Counted from the first letter of the stretch, positions 1 to 8,634 are shown. The stretch: 11,954 nt of DNA from CAYVUM01 sp964454795 (GCA_964454795.1 CAYVUM010000101.1:1-11954), one strand, 5' to 3'. The notes: generated from the sequence alone by a model not told the origin. Made by a program: numbers and translations.

Positions 1-65
1 CGCGGGCAGGCGGGCGATGCGGACGGCGGCGCAGGGCGCAAGGGATCAGGCAGGTCGGTGCTCAT
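1..65 (-). CDS. parA: Probable ParA chromosome-partitioning ATPase, N-terminal fragment (partial)
   Basis: An ATG at 63-65 opens a reading frame that stays open to the window edge (21 codons, starting MSTDLPDPLRPAPPS). It overlaps the last codons of rsmG in another frame. The visible part is only a low-complexity Pro/Ala-rich leader; the Walker motifs that would identify ParA lie outside the window. The call rests on context: in alphaproteobacteria rsmG (gidB) is very commonly followed by parA and parB, and a parS site lies just upstream of rsmG. An AAGGA sequence sits about 14 nt before the ATG, which is rather far for a ribosome binding site, and the overlap suggests translational coupling to rsmG. 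It could be another protein; only the next few hundred bases would tell. Confidence 0.45.
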   Translation of the reverse strand, partial: MSTDLPDPLRPAPPSASPACP

Positions 66-708
66 CGCGGCGGCGGATGTCCTTAACCACGAGCACGCAT
101 CCGGAGGGGTCGGCGCGGCTGGGAAAGTGATCGGCACGGATGATCCAATCTTTTTCGCAGCCGGTCAATTCGGCCTCGACCTCGCGACCCTTGAGGAACA
201 GGCAGCGGCCGTCCGGCGCCAGCACGGGCGCGGCCAGAGCAAGCAAGCGGTTAAGGGGGGCGCAGGCGCGGGCTGTGACGACTTCGCCGCGAAGGTTCCG
301 GAGGGCCTCGATGCGGGCGGTGATCACGGTTGCCGGCGCCGCCGTCACGCGAATCGCCTCGCGCAGGAACACGCCTTTGCGGGCGTCGCTGTCGATCAGC
401 CGGGCGGGAATTCCGGTGGCGATGGCCAGGACCAGACCGGGAAAGCCGGCGCCGCTGCCGAGGTCGATCAGGCTGGCGGCCGCCGACGGGACGTGCGGGA
501 TCAGCTGCAGCGAGTCGAGGACGTGGCGGCGCCAGGGATCGGCGAGGGTCGACGCGCCCACCAGGTTGATCCGCCGCTGCCAGTGGGCGAGGAGGTTGAG
601 GTGGACCGCGAGCCGCTCCAGGGTTTCCGCTGACAGCCCGAACTCAAGAGCGACGGCCTCGCCGGTCAGCGGCCCAGCGGCGCCCCCGGCCTGCAGCCGC
701 CGGCTCAT
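46..708 (-). CDS. rsmG: 16S rRNA (guanine527-N7)-methyltransferase RsmG (GidB)
   Basis: RsmG transfers a methyl group from S-adenosylmethionine to N7 of G527 in 16S rRNA. In other bacteria its loss gives low-level streptomycin resistance. The 220-aa protein has the usual family length. Visible marks are NLVG at about residues 48-51, RRHVLDSLQL at 60-69, the SAM-binding loop DLGSGAGFPG at 82-91, RACAPL at 147-152 and LKG at 172-174. The ATG at 706-708 starts the protein; a GGAA about 10 nt upstream is a weak ribosome binding site. It lies 52 bp downstream of mnmG, with the parS site in between, and its 3' end overlaps the presumed parA start. This is the standard mnmG-rsmG-parA order. Nothing in the sequence suggests damage. 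Confidence 0.95.
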   Translation of the reverse strand: MSRRLQAGGAAGPLTGEAVALEFGLSAETLERLAVHLNLLAHWQRRINLVGASTLADPWRRHVLDSLQLIPHVPSAAASLIDLGSGAGFPGLVLAIATGIPARLIDSDARKGVFLREAIRVTAAPATVITARIEALRNLRGEVVTARACAPLNRLLALAAPVLAPDGRCLFLKGREVEAELTGCEKDWIIRADHFPSRADPSGCVLVVKDIRRRDEHRPA

Positions 709-709
709 T

Positions 710-723
710 TTAGAACCATTCCA
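710..723 (-). repeat. 14-bp direct repeat, copy 1, flanking parS
   Basis: On the plus strand this reads TTAGAACCATTCCA. It matches 745-758 (TTAGAATCATTCCA) at 13 of 14 positions, with a period of 35 bp. The parS site lies between the two copies, nearly centred (17 and 18 bp between centres). This copy ends one base upstream of the rsmG start codon, so it also covers the rsmG ribosome binding region. The role is unknown. Confidence 0.6.
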
Positions 724-726
724 AAG

Positions 727-742
727 TGTTTCACGTGGAACA
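727..742. promoter_or_regulatory. parS centromere site (ParB binding)
   Basis: The plus strand reads TGTTTCACGTGGAACA, and the minus strand reads TGTTCCACGTGAAACA. The latter fits the known bacterial parS consensus TGTTNCACGTGAAACA at every defined position. ParB dimers bind such 16-bp near-palindromes, load as CTP-dependent clamps and recruit ParA and SMC for origin segregation. Its place in the mnmG-rsmG gap, next to a presumed parAB pair, agrees with the origin-proximal location known for these sites. ParB bound here could also influence transcription of rsmG-parAB; that is inference. Confidence 0.93.
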
Positions 743-743
743 G

Positions 744-749
744 ATTAGA
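744..749 (-). promoter_or_regulatory. Possible -10 element for rsmG-parA
   Basis: On the minus strand this reads TCTAAT, one mismatch from TATAAT, inside the second 14-bp repeat and just upstream of parS. The hexamer 17 bp further upstream (CTGTCG) is a poor -35 box, so the promoter is speculative. If real, its transcript would start close to or within parS, which would put it under direct ParB influence. Confidence 0.2.
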
Positions 750-758
750 ATCATTCCA
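745..758 (-). repeat. 14-bp direct repeat, copy 2, flanking parS
   Basis: This is the second copy of the TTAGAAYCATTCCA repeat, 35 bp from copy 1 and ending two bases before the mnmG stop codon. Sequence beyond the 14 bp is not shared, so this is not simply a recent 35-bp tandem duplication. It contains the possible -10 hexamer on the minus strand. Confidence 0.6.
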
Positions 759-760
759 GT

Positions 761-2680
761 CTAGGCCGACAGCCGGTCGTCGCTGCCCGGAACGTCCCCA
801 GCCGCTCCGCCATCTTCCCGGCGTCGGACGTGGCGGAGCAGGATGGTCAGCGCCGCCGGGGTCACTCCGGAAATCCGCGCCGCCGCCCCCAGGGTGGCCG
901 GCCGGACCACGGTCAGCTTGCCGCGGACCTCCGTGGACAGCCCCGGGATCGCCGAGAAATCCAAATCCGCAGGGATCACCAGCGCCTCGTCGCGGCGAAA
1001 GGCACGGATGTCGGCCTCCTGGCGGCCGAGATAGCCCTGGTAGCGGGCGTCGTTCTCGATCTGCCGAGCGATCTCCGGCGGGACCGCCGCCAGGGCCGGC
1101 CAGACCCGGGTCAGCGCCGCGAAATCCACTTCCGGGAAAGCGAGCAGATCGAGCGCCGATCGTTTGCGGCCGTCAGCACCGGGGCGGAGCCCGGCCGTTT
1201 CCAGATCGGAGCGGCCGGCCACCCGGCCGGCGAGGTCGGCCCGCCATCGTTCCAGCGTTTCCAGCCTCGCCGAGAACGCCGCCGCCCGCCCGGCGCCGAC
1301 CACCCCGGCGACAATCCCCTTGGCGGTCAGTCGCTGGTCGGCGTTGTCCGCCCGGAGGCTCAGCCGGTACTCGGCGCGGGAGGTGAACATCCGGTAGGGC
1401 TCGGTGGTGCCGAGGGTCACCAGATCATCGATCATCACCCCGATGTAGGCGTCGGCGCGATCGAGGGTGAAACCGCCCTCCGGCCCCCGCGCCTCGCCCG
1501 CGGCGATCCGGGCAGCGTTGATGCCGGCAATCAGCCCCTGCCCCGCTGCCTCCTCATAGCCAGTGGTGCCGTTGATCTGGCCGGCGAACAGCAGCCGGGG
1601 AATTCTGCGGGTCTCCAGGGTCGGATGCAGCTCGCGCGGATCAACGAAGTCGTACTCGATGGCATAGCCGGGACGCCGCATCACCGCGTCCTCCAGACCC
1701 GGGATGGTTTTCAGCAAAGCTGCCTGGACCTCCTCCGGCAACGACGTGGAGATGCCGTTGGGGTAGACGGTCGGATCGTCGAGCCCTTCCGGCTCCAGGA
1801 AAATCTGATGGCGGTCACGGTCGCCGAAGCGGACCACCTTGTCCTCGATCGACGGGCAGTAGCGGGGGCCGGTGCTGTCGATCTGCCCGGAGTAGAGCGG
1901 CGCCCGGCCAAGGTTGTCGCGGATCAACCGGTGCCCGGCGGGCGTCGTGCCGGTGATGTGGCAGACGATCTGCGGCGTGGTAATCCGATCGGTGAGGAAC
2001 GAGAACGGTTCGGGCGGATCGTCCCCCGGCTGAACATCCAGGCCGCTCCAGCGGATCGTCCGGCCGTCGAGCCGCGGCGGCGTACCGGTCTTCAGCCGGC
2101 CGGTGGCGAAGCCGAGCCGTTGCAGGGTCTCGGCAAGCCCGACCGAACGCGGCTCGCCCACCCGTCCCGCCGCAACCTGCTTCTCCCCCACATGAATCAG
2201 GCCGCGAAGAAACGTACCGGTGGTCAGCACGATTGCGCCGGCGGCCAGTCGCCGGCCGCAATCGAGCACCACCGCGGCGGCAGCGCCCGCACCATCGAGC
2301 GCGATGTCCTCCACGGCAGCGGCGCGGATCGACAGGCCCGGCTGTTCGGCCAGCAGCGCCTGCATGGCCGCGCGGTAGAGCTTGCGGTCGGCCTGGGCGC
2401 GGGGACCGCGGACCGCCGGCCCCTTGCTGCGGTTGAGCACCCGGAACTGGATGCCGGCACGATCGATCGCCCGGGCCATCACCCCGTCCAGGGCGTCCAC
2501 CTCGCGGACCAGCTGGCCCTTGGCAAGCCCGCCGATCGCCGGATTGCAGGACATCTCGCCGATCGTGTCGGCCCGATGAGTGACGAGAAGGGTTGCCGCC
2601 CCGGCCCGGGCCGCCGCCGCCGCCGCCTCGCATCCGGCGTGGCCGCCGCCGACGACGATCACATCCCACCGCTGGCTCAC
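761..2680 (-). CDS. mnmG: tRNA uridine-5-carboxymethylaminomethyl modification enzyme MnmG (GidA)
   Basis: MnmG is the FAD- and NADH-using partner of MnmE. The complex installs the (carboxymethyl)aminomethyl group on C5 of wobble uridine U34 in several tRNAs. With the GTG start at 2678-2680 the protein has 639 aa, close to the usual 620-640. The N-terminal FAD-binding loop VVGGGHAGCEA spans residues 9-19, followed by the conserved SCNPAIGGLAKGQL at 44-57. Further in are TTGTFLRG, RLKTGTPPRLDG, IEYDFVDPREL and GTTGYEEAAGQG, and the C-terminal helical domain carries IPGLSTEVRGKL. An ATG at 2726-2728 would add 16 residues that the family lacks and would overlap mnmE. The GTG has a good AGGGGAG ribosome binding site 8 nt upstream and was chosen. 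The gene starts 13 bp after the mnmE stop, so the two partners are co-transcribed. Confidence 0.96.
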   Translation of the reverse strand: MSQRWDVIVVGGGHAGCEAAAAAARAGAATLLVTHRADTIGEMSCNPAIGGLAKGQLVREVDALDGVMARAIDRAGIQFRVLNRSKGPAVRGPRAQADRKLYRAAMQALLAEQPGLSIRAAAVEDIALDGAGAAAAVVLDCGRRLAAGAIVLTTGTFLRGLIHVGEKQVAAGRVGEPRSVGLAETLQRLGFATGRLKTGTPPRLDGRTIRWSGLDVQPGDDPPEPFSFLTDRITTPQIVCHITGTTPAGHRLIRDNLGRAPLYSGQIDSTGPRYCPSIEDKVVRFGDRDRHQIFLEPEGLDDPTVYPNGISTSLPEEVQAALLKTIPGLEDAVMRRPGYAIEYDFVDPRELHPTLETRRIPRLLFAGQINGTTGYEEAAGQGLIAGINAARIAAGEARGPEGGFTLDRADAYIGVMIDDLVTLGTTEPYRMFTSRAEYRLSLRADNADQRLTAKGIVAGVVGAGRAAAFSARLETLERWRADLAGRVAGRSDLETAGLRPGADGRKRSALDLLAFPEVDFAALTRVWPALAAVPPEIARQIENDARYQGYLGRQEADIRAFRRDEALVIPADLDFSAIPGLSTEVRGKLTVVRPATLGAAARISGVTPAALTILLRHVRRREDGGAAGDVPGSDDRLSA

Positions 2681-2688
2681 CCGTCCGG

Positions 2689-2695
2689 CTCCCCT
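2689..2695 (-). promoter_or_regulatory. Ribosome binding site deciding the mnmG GTG start
   Basis: AGGGGAG on the minus strand, 8 nt before the GTG at 2678-2680 and overlapping the mnmE stop codon. This placement, together with the family's usual N-terminus, favours the GTG over the upstream ATG at 2728. Confidence 0.7.
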
Positions 2696-4052
2696 ACTTG
2701 CCGATACAAAAATCCCGGAACACCACATCCAGGATCGCTTCCACGTCCACCCGGCCGGTGATCCGTCCCAGCGCCCGGGCGGCCAGCCGCATGTCTTCGC
2801 CCGCCAGTTCCAGGCCGCCGCCTGCCCCGGCCGTGGCCAGCGCCCGCGCCAGAGCGTCTTCGCAGTCCTGCAGCGCCCGCCGATGGCGCAGCCGGGTCAG
2901 CGAGGGTGCCGCGCCCACATCGAACCGGTCGCGGACCCGCCGCGCCAGCGCCGCCAGCAAGTCCCCGAGCCCGGCGCCGGTCAGCGCCGATATGGGAAGG
3001 ACCGGTCGTCCCTGCACGCCCGCATCAGCGCCAACCCGGCCGAGGTCGCACTTGTTGACCACGACGACGGCCTCCGGATCGATCCGGGCCGCGGCTTCCG
3101 GATCCACCGCCGGCCAGAGAGCGCCGTCGAGCACCACCACCCGGATATCGGCGGCGGCCGCCGTGCGCCGGCTGCGCTCCACCCCTTCCCGCTCGACGGC
3201 CCCGGTTGCGGCGCGCAGGCCGGCGGTATCAGCGACGATCACCGGAAAGCCGGCCACATCCAGGGCGACCTCGATGACGTCGCGGGTGGTTCCCGGCAAC
3301 TCGTGGACGATCGCCGCGTCACGGCCGGCGAGCGCGTTCAGCAGGCTCGACTTGCCGGCGTTGGGCGGGCCGAGCAGGGCGATCCGCACCCCCTCGCGGA
3401 CCCGCTCGCCGCGGTGGCCGTCCGCCAGATGGGCACGCACCTCCGCCTGCAGCGCGACAACCTCCGGCCAGGCCGCCGCCTCGATCCCCCCCGGCAGGTC
3501 TTCGTCAGCGAAATCGATCACCGCCTCGAGATGGGCCAGGACCCGGACCAGCCGGTCGCGCCAGCCCTCATAGAGCCGGCCGAGCGCGCCGTCGAGCTGA
3601 CGCAGCGCCTGGCGGCGCTGGGCCGCGGTCTCGGCGGCGATCAGGTCGGCAAGGCCCTCCGCCGCGGTCAGGTCCAGCTTACCGTGATCGAAGGCGCGGC
3701 GGGTGAACTCCCCCGGCTCGGCAGGCCGCAGGCCCGGGACCGCCGCCAGCGCTTCACACAGGGCCGAAACCACGGCGAGGCTGCCGTGGACGTGCAGTTC
3801 GGCCACGTCCTCGCCGGTAAAGCTGGCGGGCGCCGGGAACCACAGAACAAGGCCGTCGTCGACGTCCTCTCCGACCGCATCGTGAAAGCGCCGGCGAACC
3901 GCGCGGCGCGGCGGCGGCAGCGGCCGGTCGGTGACGGATTCGAGGGCGCGGCCCGCGGCCGGACCGGACAGGCGGATCACCGCGATGCCGGCGCGGCCCG
4001 GACCGGTCGCCGGGGCGAAGATGGTCGCCACCGCCGGTTCCAGCAAATTCAC
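2694..4052 (-). CDS. mnmE: tRNA uridine-5-carboxymethylaminomethyl modification GTPase MnmE (TrmE)
   Basis: MnmE is the potassium-activated GTPase that, with MnmG, modifies wobble U34 using a folate-derived one-carbon unit. The 452-aa protein has the full family layout. An N-terminal folate-binding domain begins TIFAPATGPGRAGIAVIRLSG (residues 10-30). A helical domain contains an embedded Ras-like G domain: G1 GPPNAGKS at 228-235, G2 PGTTRD at 253-258, G3 DTAG at 275-278 and G4 NKCD at 333-336. The protein ends in the invariant FCIGK (448-452), which carries the catalytic cysteine. The start is GTG at 4050-4052, with AAAGG 7 nt upstream. It lies 17 bp downstream of the ferredoxin gene and 13 bp upstream of mnmG. 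All key motifs are intact. Confidence 0.97.
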   Translation of the reverse strand: MNLLEPAVATIFAPATGPGRAGIAVIRLSGPAAGRALESVTDRPLPPPRRAVRRRFHDAVGEDVDDGLVLWFPAPASFTGEDVAELHVHGSLAVVSALCEALAAVPGLRPAEPGEFTRRAFDHGKLDLTAAEGLADLIAAETAAQRRQALRQLDGALGRLYEGWRDRLVRVLAHLEAVIDFADEDLPGGIEAAAWPEVVALQAEVRAHLADGHRGERVREGVRIALLGPPNAGKSSLLNALAGRDAAIVHELPGTTRDVIEVALDVAGFPVIVADTAGLRAATGAVEREGVERSRRTAAAADIRVVVLDGALWPAVDPEAAARIDPEAVVVVNKCDLGRVGADAGVQGRPVLPISALTGAGLGDLLAALARRVRDRFDVGAAPSLTRLRHRRALQDCEDALARALATAGAGGGLELAGEDMRLAARALGRITGRVDVEAILDVVFRDFCIGK

Positions 4053-4069
4053 TGCCCGGCCTTTCGGAT

Positions 4070-4486
4070 TTAAGTCGCCGGCGCTTCGCTGTCCCGACGC
4101 AGCCGCAGGCGTTCCACCCTCCTGCCATCCCGGACGTGGACGGTCAGGACCTCGTCGATGTCCTCCCGGGTCGGACAGCGGTACCAGACCCCTTCAGGAT
4201 AGATCACCATGGTTGGCCCGAGCTCACAGCGGTCAAGACAGCCGGCGGAGTTGATCCGCACGCCATCAAGCCCCAGTTCCTTGGCCCGCGCCTTCATGTA
4301 GTCGCGAAGCTTGACCGCCCCCTTCTCGGCGCAACAGCCGCGGGAATGGCCCGCTGGCCGCTGATTGGTGCAACAGAACACGTGGCAGCGGTAGTACAGC
4401 GGCCCGTCCTCCGGGTGCCCGCCAACGCCCGTCCCCGGATCACCCGGGCTTTCAGCTCTGGTTGCTGTCGGCCGAGACATCTTCAT
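4070..4486 (-). CDS. Thioredoxin-fold (2Fe-2S) ferredoxin
   Basis: From the ATG at 4484-4486 this is a 138-aa protein. The core matches thioredoxin-like 2Fe-2S ferredoxins, which are small electron carriers or Fe-S proteins. YYRCHVFCCTNQR is at residues 31-43, a cysteine pair at 51-52, NSAGCLDRCELGP at 79-91, and YPEGVWYRCPT at 96-106. By family pattern the likely cluster ligands are Cys39, Cys51 or 52, Cys83 and Cys87. The extra cysteines at 34, 38 and 104 are additional to the minimal set. The first 30 residues are poorly structured and not part of the fold; an ATG two codons later (4480) is an equal alternative. The start overlaps the end of the upstream DUF6489-like gene by about 30 bp, and mnmE follows after 17 bp. 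Its electron-transfer partner is not evident. Confidence 0.85.
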   Translation of the reverse strand: MKMSRPTATRAESPGDPGTGVGGHPEDGPLYYRCHVFCCTNQRPAGHSRGCCAEKGAVKLRDYMKARAKELGLDGVRINSAGCLDRCELGPTMVIYPEGVWYRCPTREDIDEVLTVHVRDGRRVERLRLRRDSEAPAT

Positions 4487-4733
4487 CGCGGGTTCGCGGG
4501 CCCATCGCCTTGCTGACGTTCGCCCACATGAACTTTTGCCACTGCTCGAGACTCTGCAGACCGGCGGGCAGCCACATCCGAAACAGCGCGTCCGGCTCCA
4601 TGGCACTGAGCGCCTTTTTCATTCGGCCCTCGATTTCGCCCATCATCGCCTTCTGCATGGGCTCGACGTCGGGGAGCCCGAACAGCTTGCGCGCTTCCTC
4701 GGGCGTACATTCGACATCCATATGGATCTTCAT
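4452..4733 (-). CDS. DUF6489-like small conserved protein
   Basis: A 93-aa protein starting MKIHMDVECTPEEARKLFGL. It resembles the alphaproteobacterial family I know as DUF6489, recognised from the N-terminal CTPEEARxxxGLPDVxPxQ pattern and a central EQWQKFMW segment (residues 63-70). The function of this family is unknown to me. There is no signal peptide and no membrane span. The middle is helical, methionine-rich and amphipathic (residues 24-47), and the tail is acidic and polar. The ATG at 4731-4733 was chosen because it gives the family's usual N-terminus; upstream in-frame sequence is Arg-rich and unlike it. It is the first gene of the minus-strand cluster, and its 3' end overlaps the ferredoxin start, suggesting coupled translation. 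The family name is from memory and unverified. Confidence 0.75.
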   Translation of the reverse strand: MKIHMDVECTPEEARKLFGLPDVEPMQKAMMGEIEGRMKKALSAMEPDALFRMWLPAGLQSLEQWQKFMWANVSKAMGPRTRDEDVSADSNQS

Positions 4734-4796
4734 GACGGCTCGCACTCTTCCGTGGCGTCGGCCGGGCAAGTGACGGCGGCCGGGAAATCATCGACC

Positions 4797-4809
4797 TTCC
4801 AGATTGGAA
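4797..4809. promoter_or_regulatory. Small palindrome in the divergent promoter gap
   Basis: TTCCA-GAT-TGGAA is a perfect 5+5 inverted repeat. It is nested in a second one, CCTTCC at 4795-4800 and GGAAGG at 4811-4816. It lies in the 195-bp gap (4734-4928) between the divergent DUF6489-like and DUF255 genes. Such a position suits an operator, but short palindromes also arise by chance. No clear -35/-10 pair is visible in this gap. Confidence 0.25.
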
Positions 4810-4918
4810 CGGAAGGGGTTGTTGTCCTCGCTCTGTCGCACAAACTAAGCGACCACGGACGGAGACGCAACGCAGCGATTGCGCCGTAGTCGCGCTCAAC
4901 CCCGCCGCGCCCCGGGAC

Positions 4919-4923
4919 GGAGA
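4919..4923 (+). promoter_or_regulatory. Ribosome binding site supporting a TTG start
   Basis: GGAGA lies 5 nt before the TTG at 4929-4931. There is no ATG or GTG giving a normal family N-terminus, so this site decides the start of the DUF255 gene. Confidence 0.6.
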
Positions 4924-4928
4924 CCAAC

Positions 4929-6965
<2,037 letters not shown>

Positions 6966-6974
6966 TCTCCAGGC

Positions 6975-7451
6975 ATGGACCGTGCCTGTCTGCCCACTCC
7001 GCTCGGACCGCTGACCGTCATCGCCGATGACGAGGCGATCGTCGCCGTGCACTGGGGCCGTCGGGCGCCGGCCGGAGCCGTTTGCACGTCCCTGCTCGAC
7101 CGCGCCCTGGAACAGCTCGAGGCCTATTTTGCGCGGGCGCTGACCCGGTTCGAGCTGCCGCTGCGCCTCGCCGGCTCGGACCACGAGCGGCGGGTGTGGG
7201 CGGTGATGCAGACGATCCCGTTCGGCCAGACCATCTCCTATGCCGACACCGCCCGGGCGGTGGGCAGCGCCCCGCGCGCGGTCGGCCGGGCGTGCGGGCG
7301 CAATCCGCTCACCTTGATCGTGCCCTGCCACCGGGTCATCGCCGCCGGCGGCGGGCTCGGCGGCTATTCCGGCGGCCAGGGGCCCGCCACCAAGCGGGCG
7401 CTGCTCGATCTGGAGCGGACGGCGGCCGCAAACCTCCGGAGCGTTCGATGA
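6975..7451 (+). CDS. ogt: Methylated-DNA--protein-cysteine S-methyltransferase (Ogt/MGMT type)
   Basis: A suicide DNA-repair protein that transfers the alkyl group from O6-alkylguanine in DNA to its own cysteine. The 158-aa protein has a short N-terminal domain and the conserved C-terminal domain. WAVMQTIPFGQTISYADTARAVG (75-97) and RAVGRACGRNP (101-111) form the DNA-binding helix-turn-helix. VPCHRVIAA (116-124) contains the acceptor Cys118, and GGYSGGQGPATKRALLDLE (129-147) closes the active-site region. The ATG at 6975 lies 9 bp after the DUF255 stop and has only a weak ribosome binding site, so translation may depend on the upstream gene. Its stop overlaps the next ATG (ATGA at 7448-7451), indicating translational coupling with the quinone oxidoreductase. 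There is no Ada-type regulatory domain. Confidence 0.94.
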   Translation: MDRACLPTPLGPLTVIADDEAIVAVHWGRRAPAGAVCTSLLDRALEQLEAYFARALTRFELPLRLAGSDHERRVWAVMQTIPFGQTISYADTARAVGSAPRAVGRACGRNPLTLIVPCHRVIAAGGGLGGYSGGQGPATKRALLDLERTAAANLRSVR

Positions 7452-8425
7452 CTCACGCGATCCGCATCCACGCTTACGGCGGACCTGAGGTCCTGGTCTG
7501 GGAGCCGGTGATGGTGGGCGAGCCCGGCCCTGGCGAGGTGCGGCTGCGCCAGACCGCCGTCGGCCTCAATTACATCGACGTCTACCACCGCAGCGGCCTC
7601 TATCCGCTGGCCGGCCTGCCGGCGGTGCTGGGGATGGAGGCGGCCGGGGTGGTCGACGCGGTTGGCGAGGGGGTTGCGGCGCTCAAGCCGGGCGACCGGG
7701 TCGCCTATGCCTCGCTGCCGGTCGGCGCGTACGCCGCGACGCGGCTGATGCCTGCCGACCGGGTGGTGAAGCTGCCCGAGGCCATCGACGACCGCACCGG
7801 GGCGGCGATCATGCTGAAGGGGCTGACCGCGCAGTACCTGCTCCGCCAGACCTATCCGGTGCAGCCGGGTGATCCGATCCTGGTGCATGCCGCCGCCGGC
7901 GGGGTCGGGTTGATCCTCTGCCAGTGGGCGAAGCATCTGGGAGCGGTGGTGATCGGCACGGTCGGCAGCGATGAGAAGGCGGCGCTGGCCCGCGCCCACG
8001 GCTGCGACCACGCGATCGTCTACACCCGCGAGCCGGTGGCACCGCGGGTGCGGGCGCTGACCGGCGGCGAAGGCGTGGCCGTGGCTTATGATTCGGTCGG
8101 CCAGGCGACCTTCGAGGCTTCGCTCGACTCCCTGCGGCCGCTCGGGATGATGGTCAGCTACGGCAACGCGTCGGGTCCGGTACCGGCGTTCGAGCCGGCG
8201 ATGCTGGCGTCGCGCGGCAGCCTGTTCTTCACCCGCCCGAGCCTGATGACCTACACCGCCAAGGCGGAGGCCTATCGGGCGATGGCCGCCGAGTTGTTCG
8301 CGGTGGTGACCAGCGGGACGGTCAGGATCGAGATCGGCCAGGACTACCCGTTGCAGGAGATGGCAACGGCGCACCGGGACTTGGAGGCAAGGAAGACGAC
8401 GGGGAGCACGGTATTGGAGGTGTAG
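7448..8425 (+). CDS. qor: NADPH:quinone oxidoreductase, zinc-free MDR family
   Basis: A 325-aa medium-chain dehydrogenase/reductase of the quinone oxidoreductase class, expected to reduce quinones or related enones with NADPH in the cytoplasm. Marks are the N-terminal GGPEVLVWEP (11-20), LNYIDVYHRSGLYPL (40-54), and LGMEAAGVVDAVGEGV (61-76), followed by KPGDRVAY (80-87). The nucleotide-binding loop HAAAGGVG is at 147-154, and YDSVGQATFEASLDSLRPLG is at 214-233. Zinc-ligand cysteines of alcohol dehydrogenases are absent, as expected for this class. The start ATG overlaps the ogt stop by 4 nt (ATGA), and the resulting length is usual for the family. It is the last gene of the plus-strand unit; a REP-type hairpin follows 15 bp after its stop. 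Confidence 0.93.
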   Translation: MTHAIRIHAYGGPEVLVWEPVMVGEPGPGEVRLRQTAVGLNYIDVYHRSGLYPLAGLPAVLGMEAAGVVDAVGEGVAALKPGDRVAYASLPVGAYAATRLMPADRVVKLPEAIDDRTGAAIMLKGLTAQYLLRQTYPVQPGDPILVHAAAGGVGLILCQWAKHLGAVVIGTVGSDEKAALARAHGCDHAIVYTREPVAPRVRALTGGEGVAVAYDSVGQATFEASLDSLRPLGMMVSYGNASGPVPAFEPAMLASRGSLFFTRPSLMTYTAKAEAYRAMAAELFAVVTSGTVRIEIGQDYPLQEMATAHRDLEARKTTGSTVLEV

Positions 8426-8436
8426 GGGGCGAGGGT

Positions 8437-8468
8437 GTAGGGCGGAATAGCCGAAGGCGTATTCCGCC
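8437..8468 (+). repeat. REP-type palindromic element, copy 1 (GTAG-headed)
   Basis: A GTAG tetranucleotide (8437-8440) precedes a hairpin whose arms GGCGGAATA (8441-8449) and TATTCCGCC (8460-8468) pair perfectly. The inner GCC-GAA-GGC extends the stem with one bulged G. A GTAG head followed by an imperfect GC-rich palindrome is the known signature of REP sequences mobilised by RAYT transposases. It lies directly after the qor stop and could also slow 3' RNA decay, but there is no T-run to make it a rho-independent terminator. Confidence 0.75.
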
Positions 8469-8549
8469 GGATGGGAGGTGGGGGGCTGGAACGTTGCCAA
8501 CTGGAGGAAAGATGGAAAGTCTTGTCCCCGGTTTGGCTCCGACACATGC

Positions 8550-8579
8550 GGCGGAATACGCTCCGCTATTCCGCCCTTC
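8550..8579 (-). repeat. REP-type palindromic element, copy 2 (inverted)
   Basis: Arms GGCGGAATA (8550-8558) and TATTCCGCC (8567-8575) enclose CGCTCCGC. Read on the minus strand it is copy 1 with two bases fewer in the loop, and it is preceded by GAAG, one base off the GTAG head. It therefore faces copy 1 with the heads outward across an 81-bp spacer (8469-8549). This is the arrangement called a BIME or REPIN. No RAYT gene is in the window. Confidence 0.72.
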
Positions 8580-8634
8580 GCGTGCTGCGCCCCCTGCCCT
8601 TGCGGCCCTCCGCCCCCTGATCGCCCGGCGTCTT

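Noticed and set aside
2681..2728. Sixteen extra residues for MnmG from an ATG at 2728
   Set aside because: The extension is not family-like and overlaps mnmE. The GTG at 2680 has a strong ribosome binding site and gives the normal N-terminus.
830..2761. A 643-codon open frame on the plus strand opposite mnmG
   Set aside because: It is the antisense shadow of a clearly identified gene in GC-rich DNA. Its translation is Arg/Gly/Pro-rich with no family features.
2580..4073. A long plus-strand open frame opposite mnmE
   Set aside because: It lies antisense to an intact MnmE with all motifs, and the translation is low-complexity and unlike any known family.
8441..8575. REP hairpins as rho-independent terminators of qor
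   Set aside because: Stems are strong, but no T-run follows on either strand. The paired inverted layout fits repeats better.
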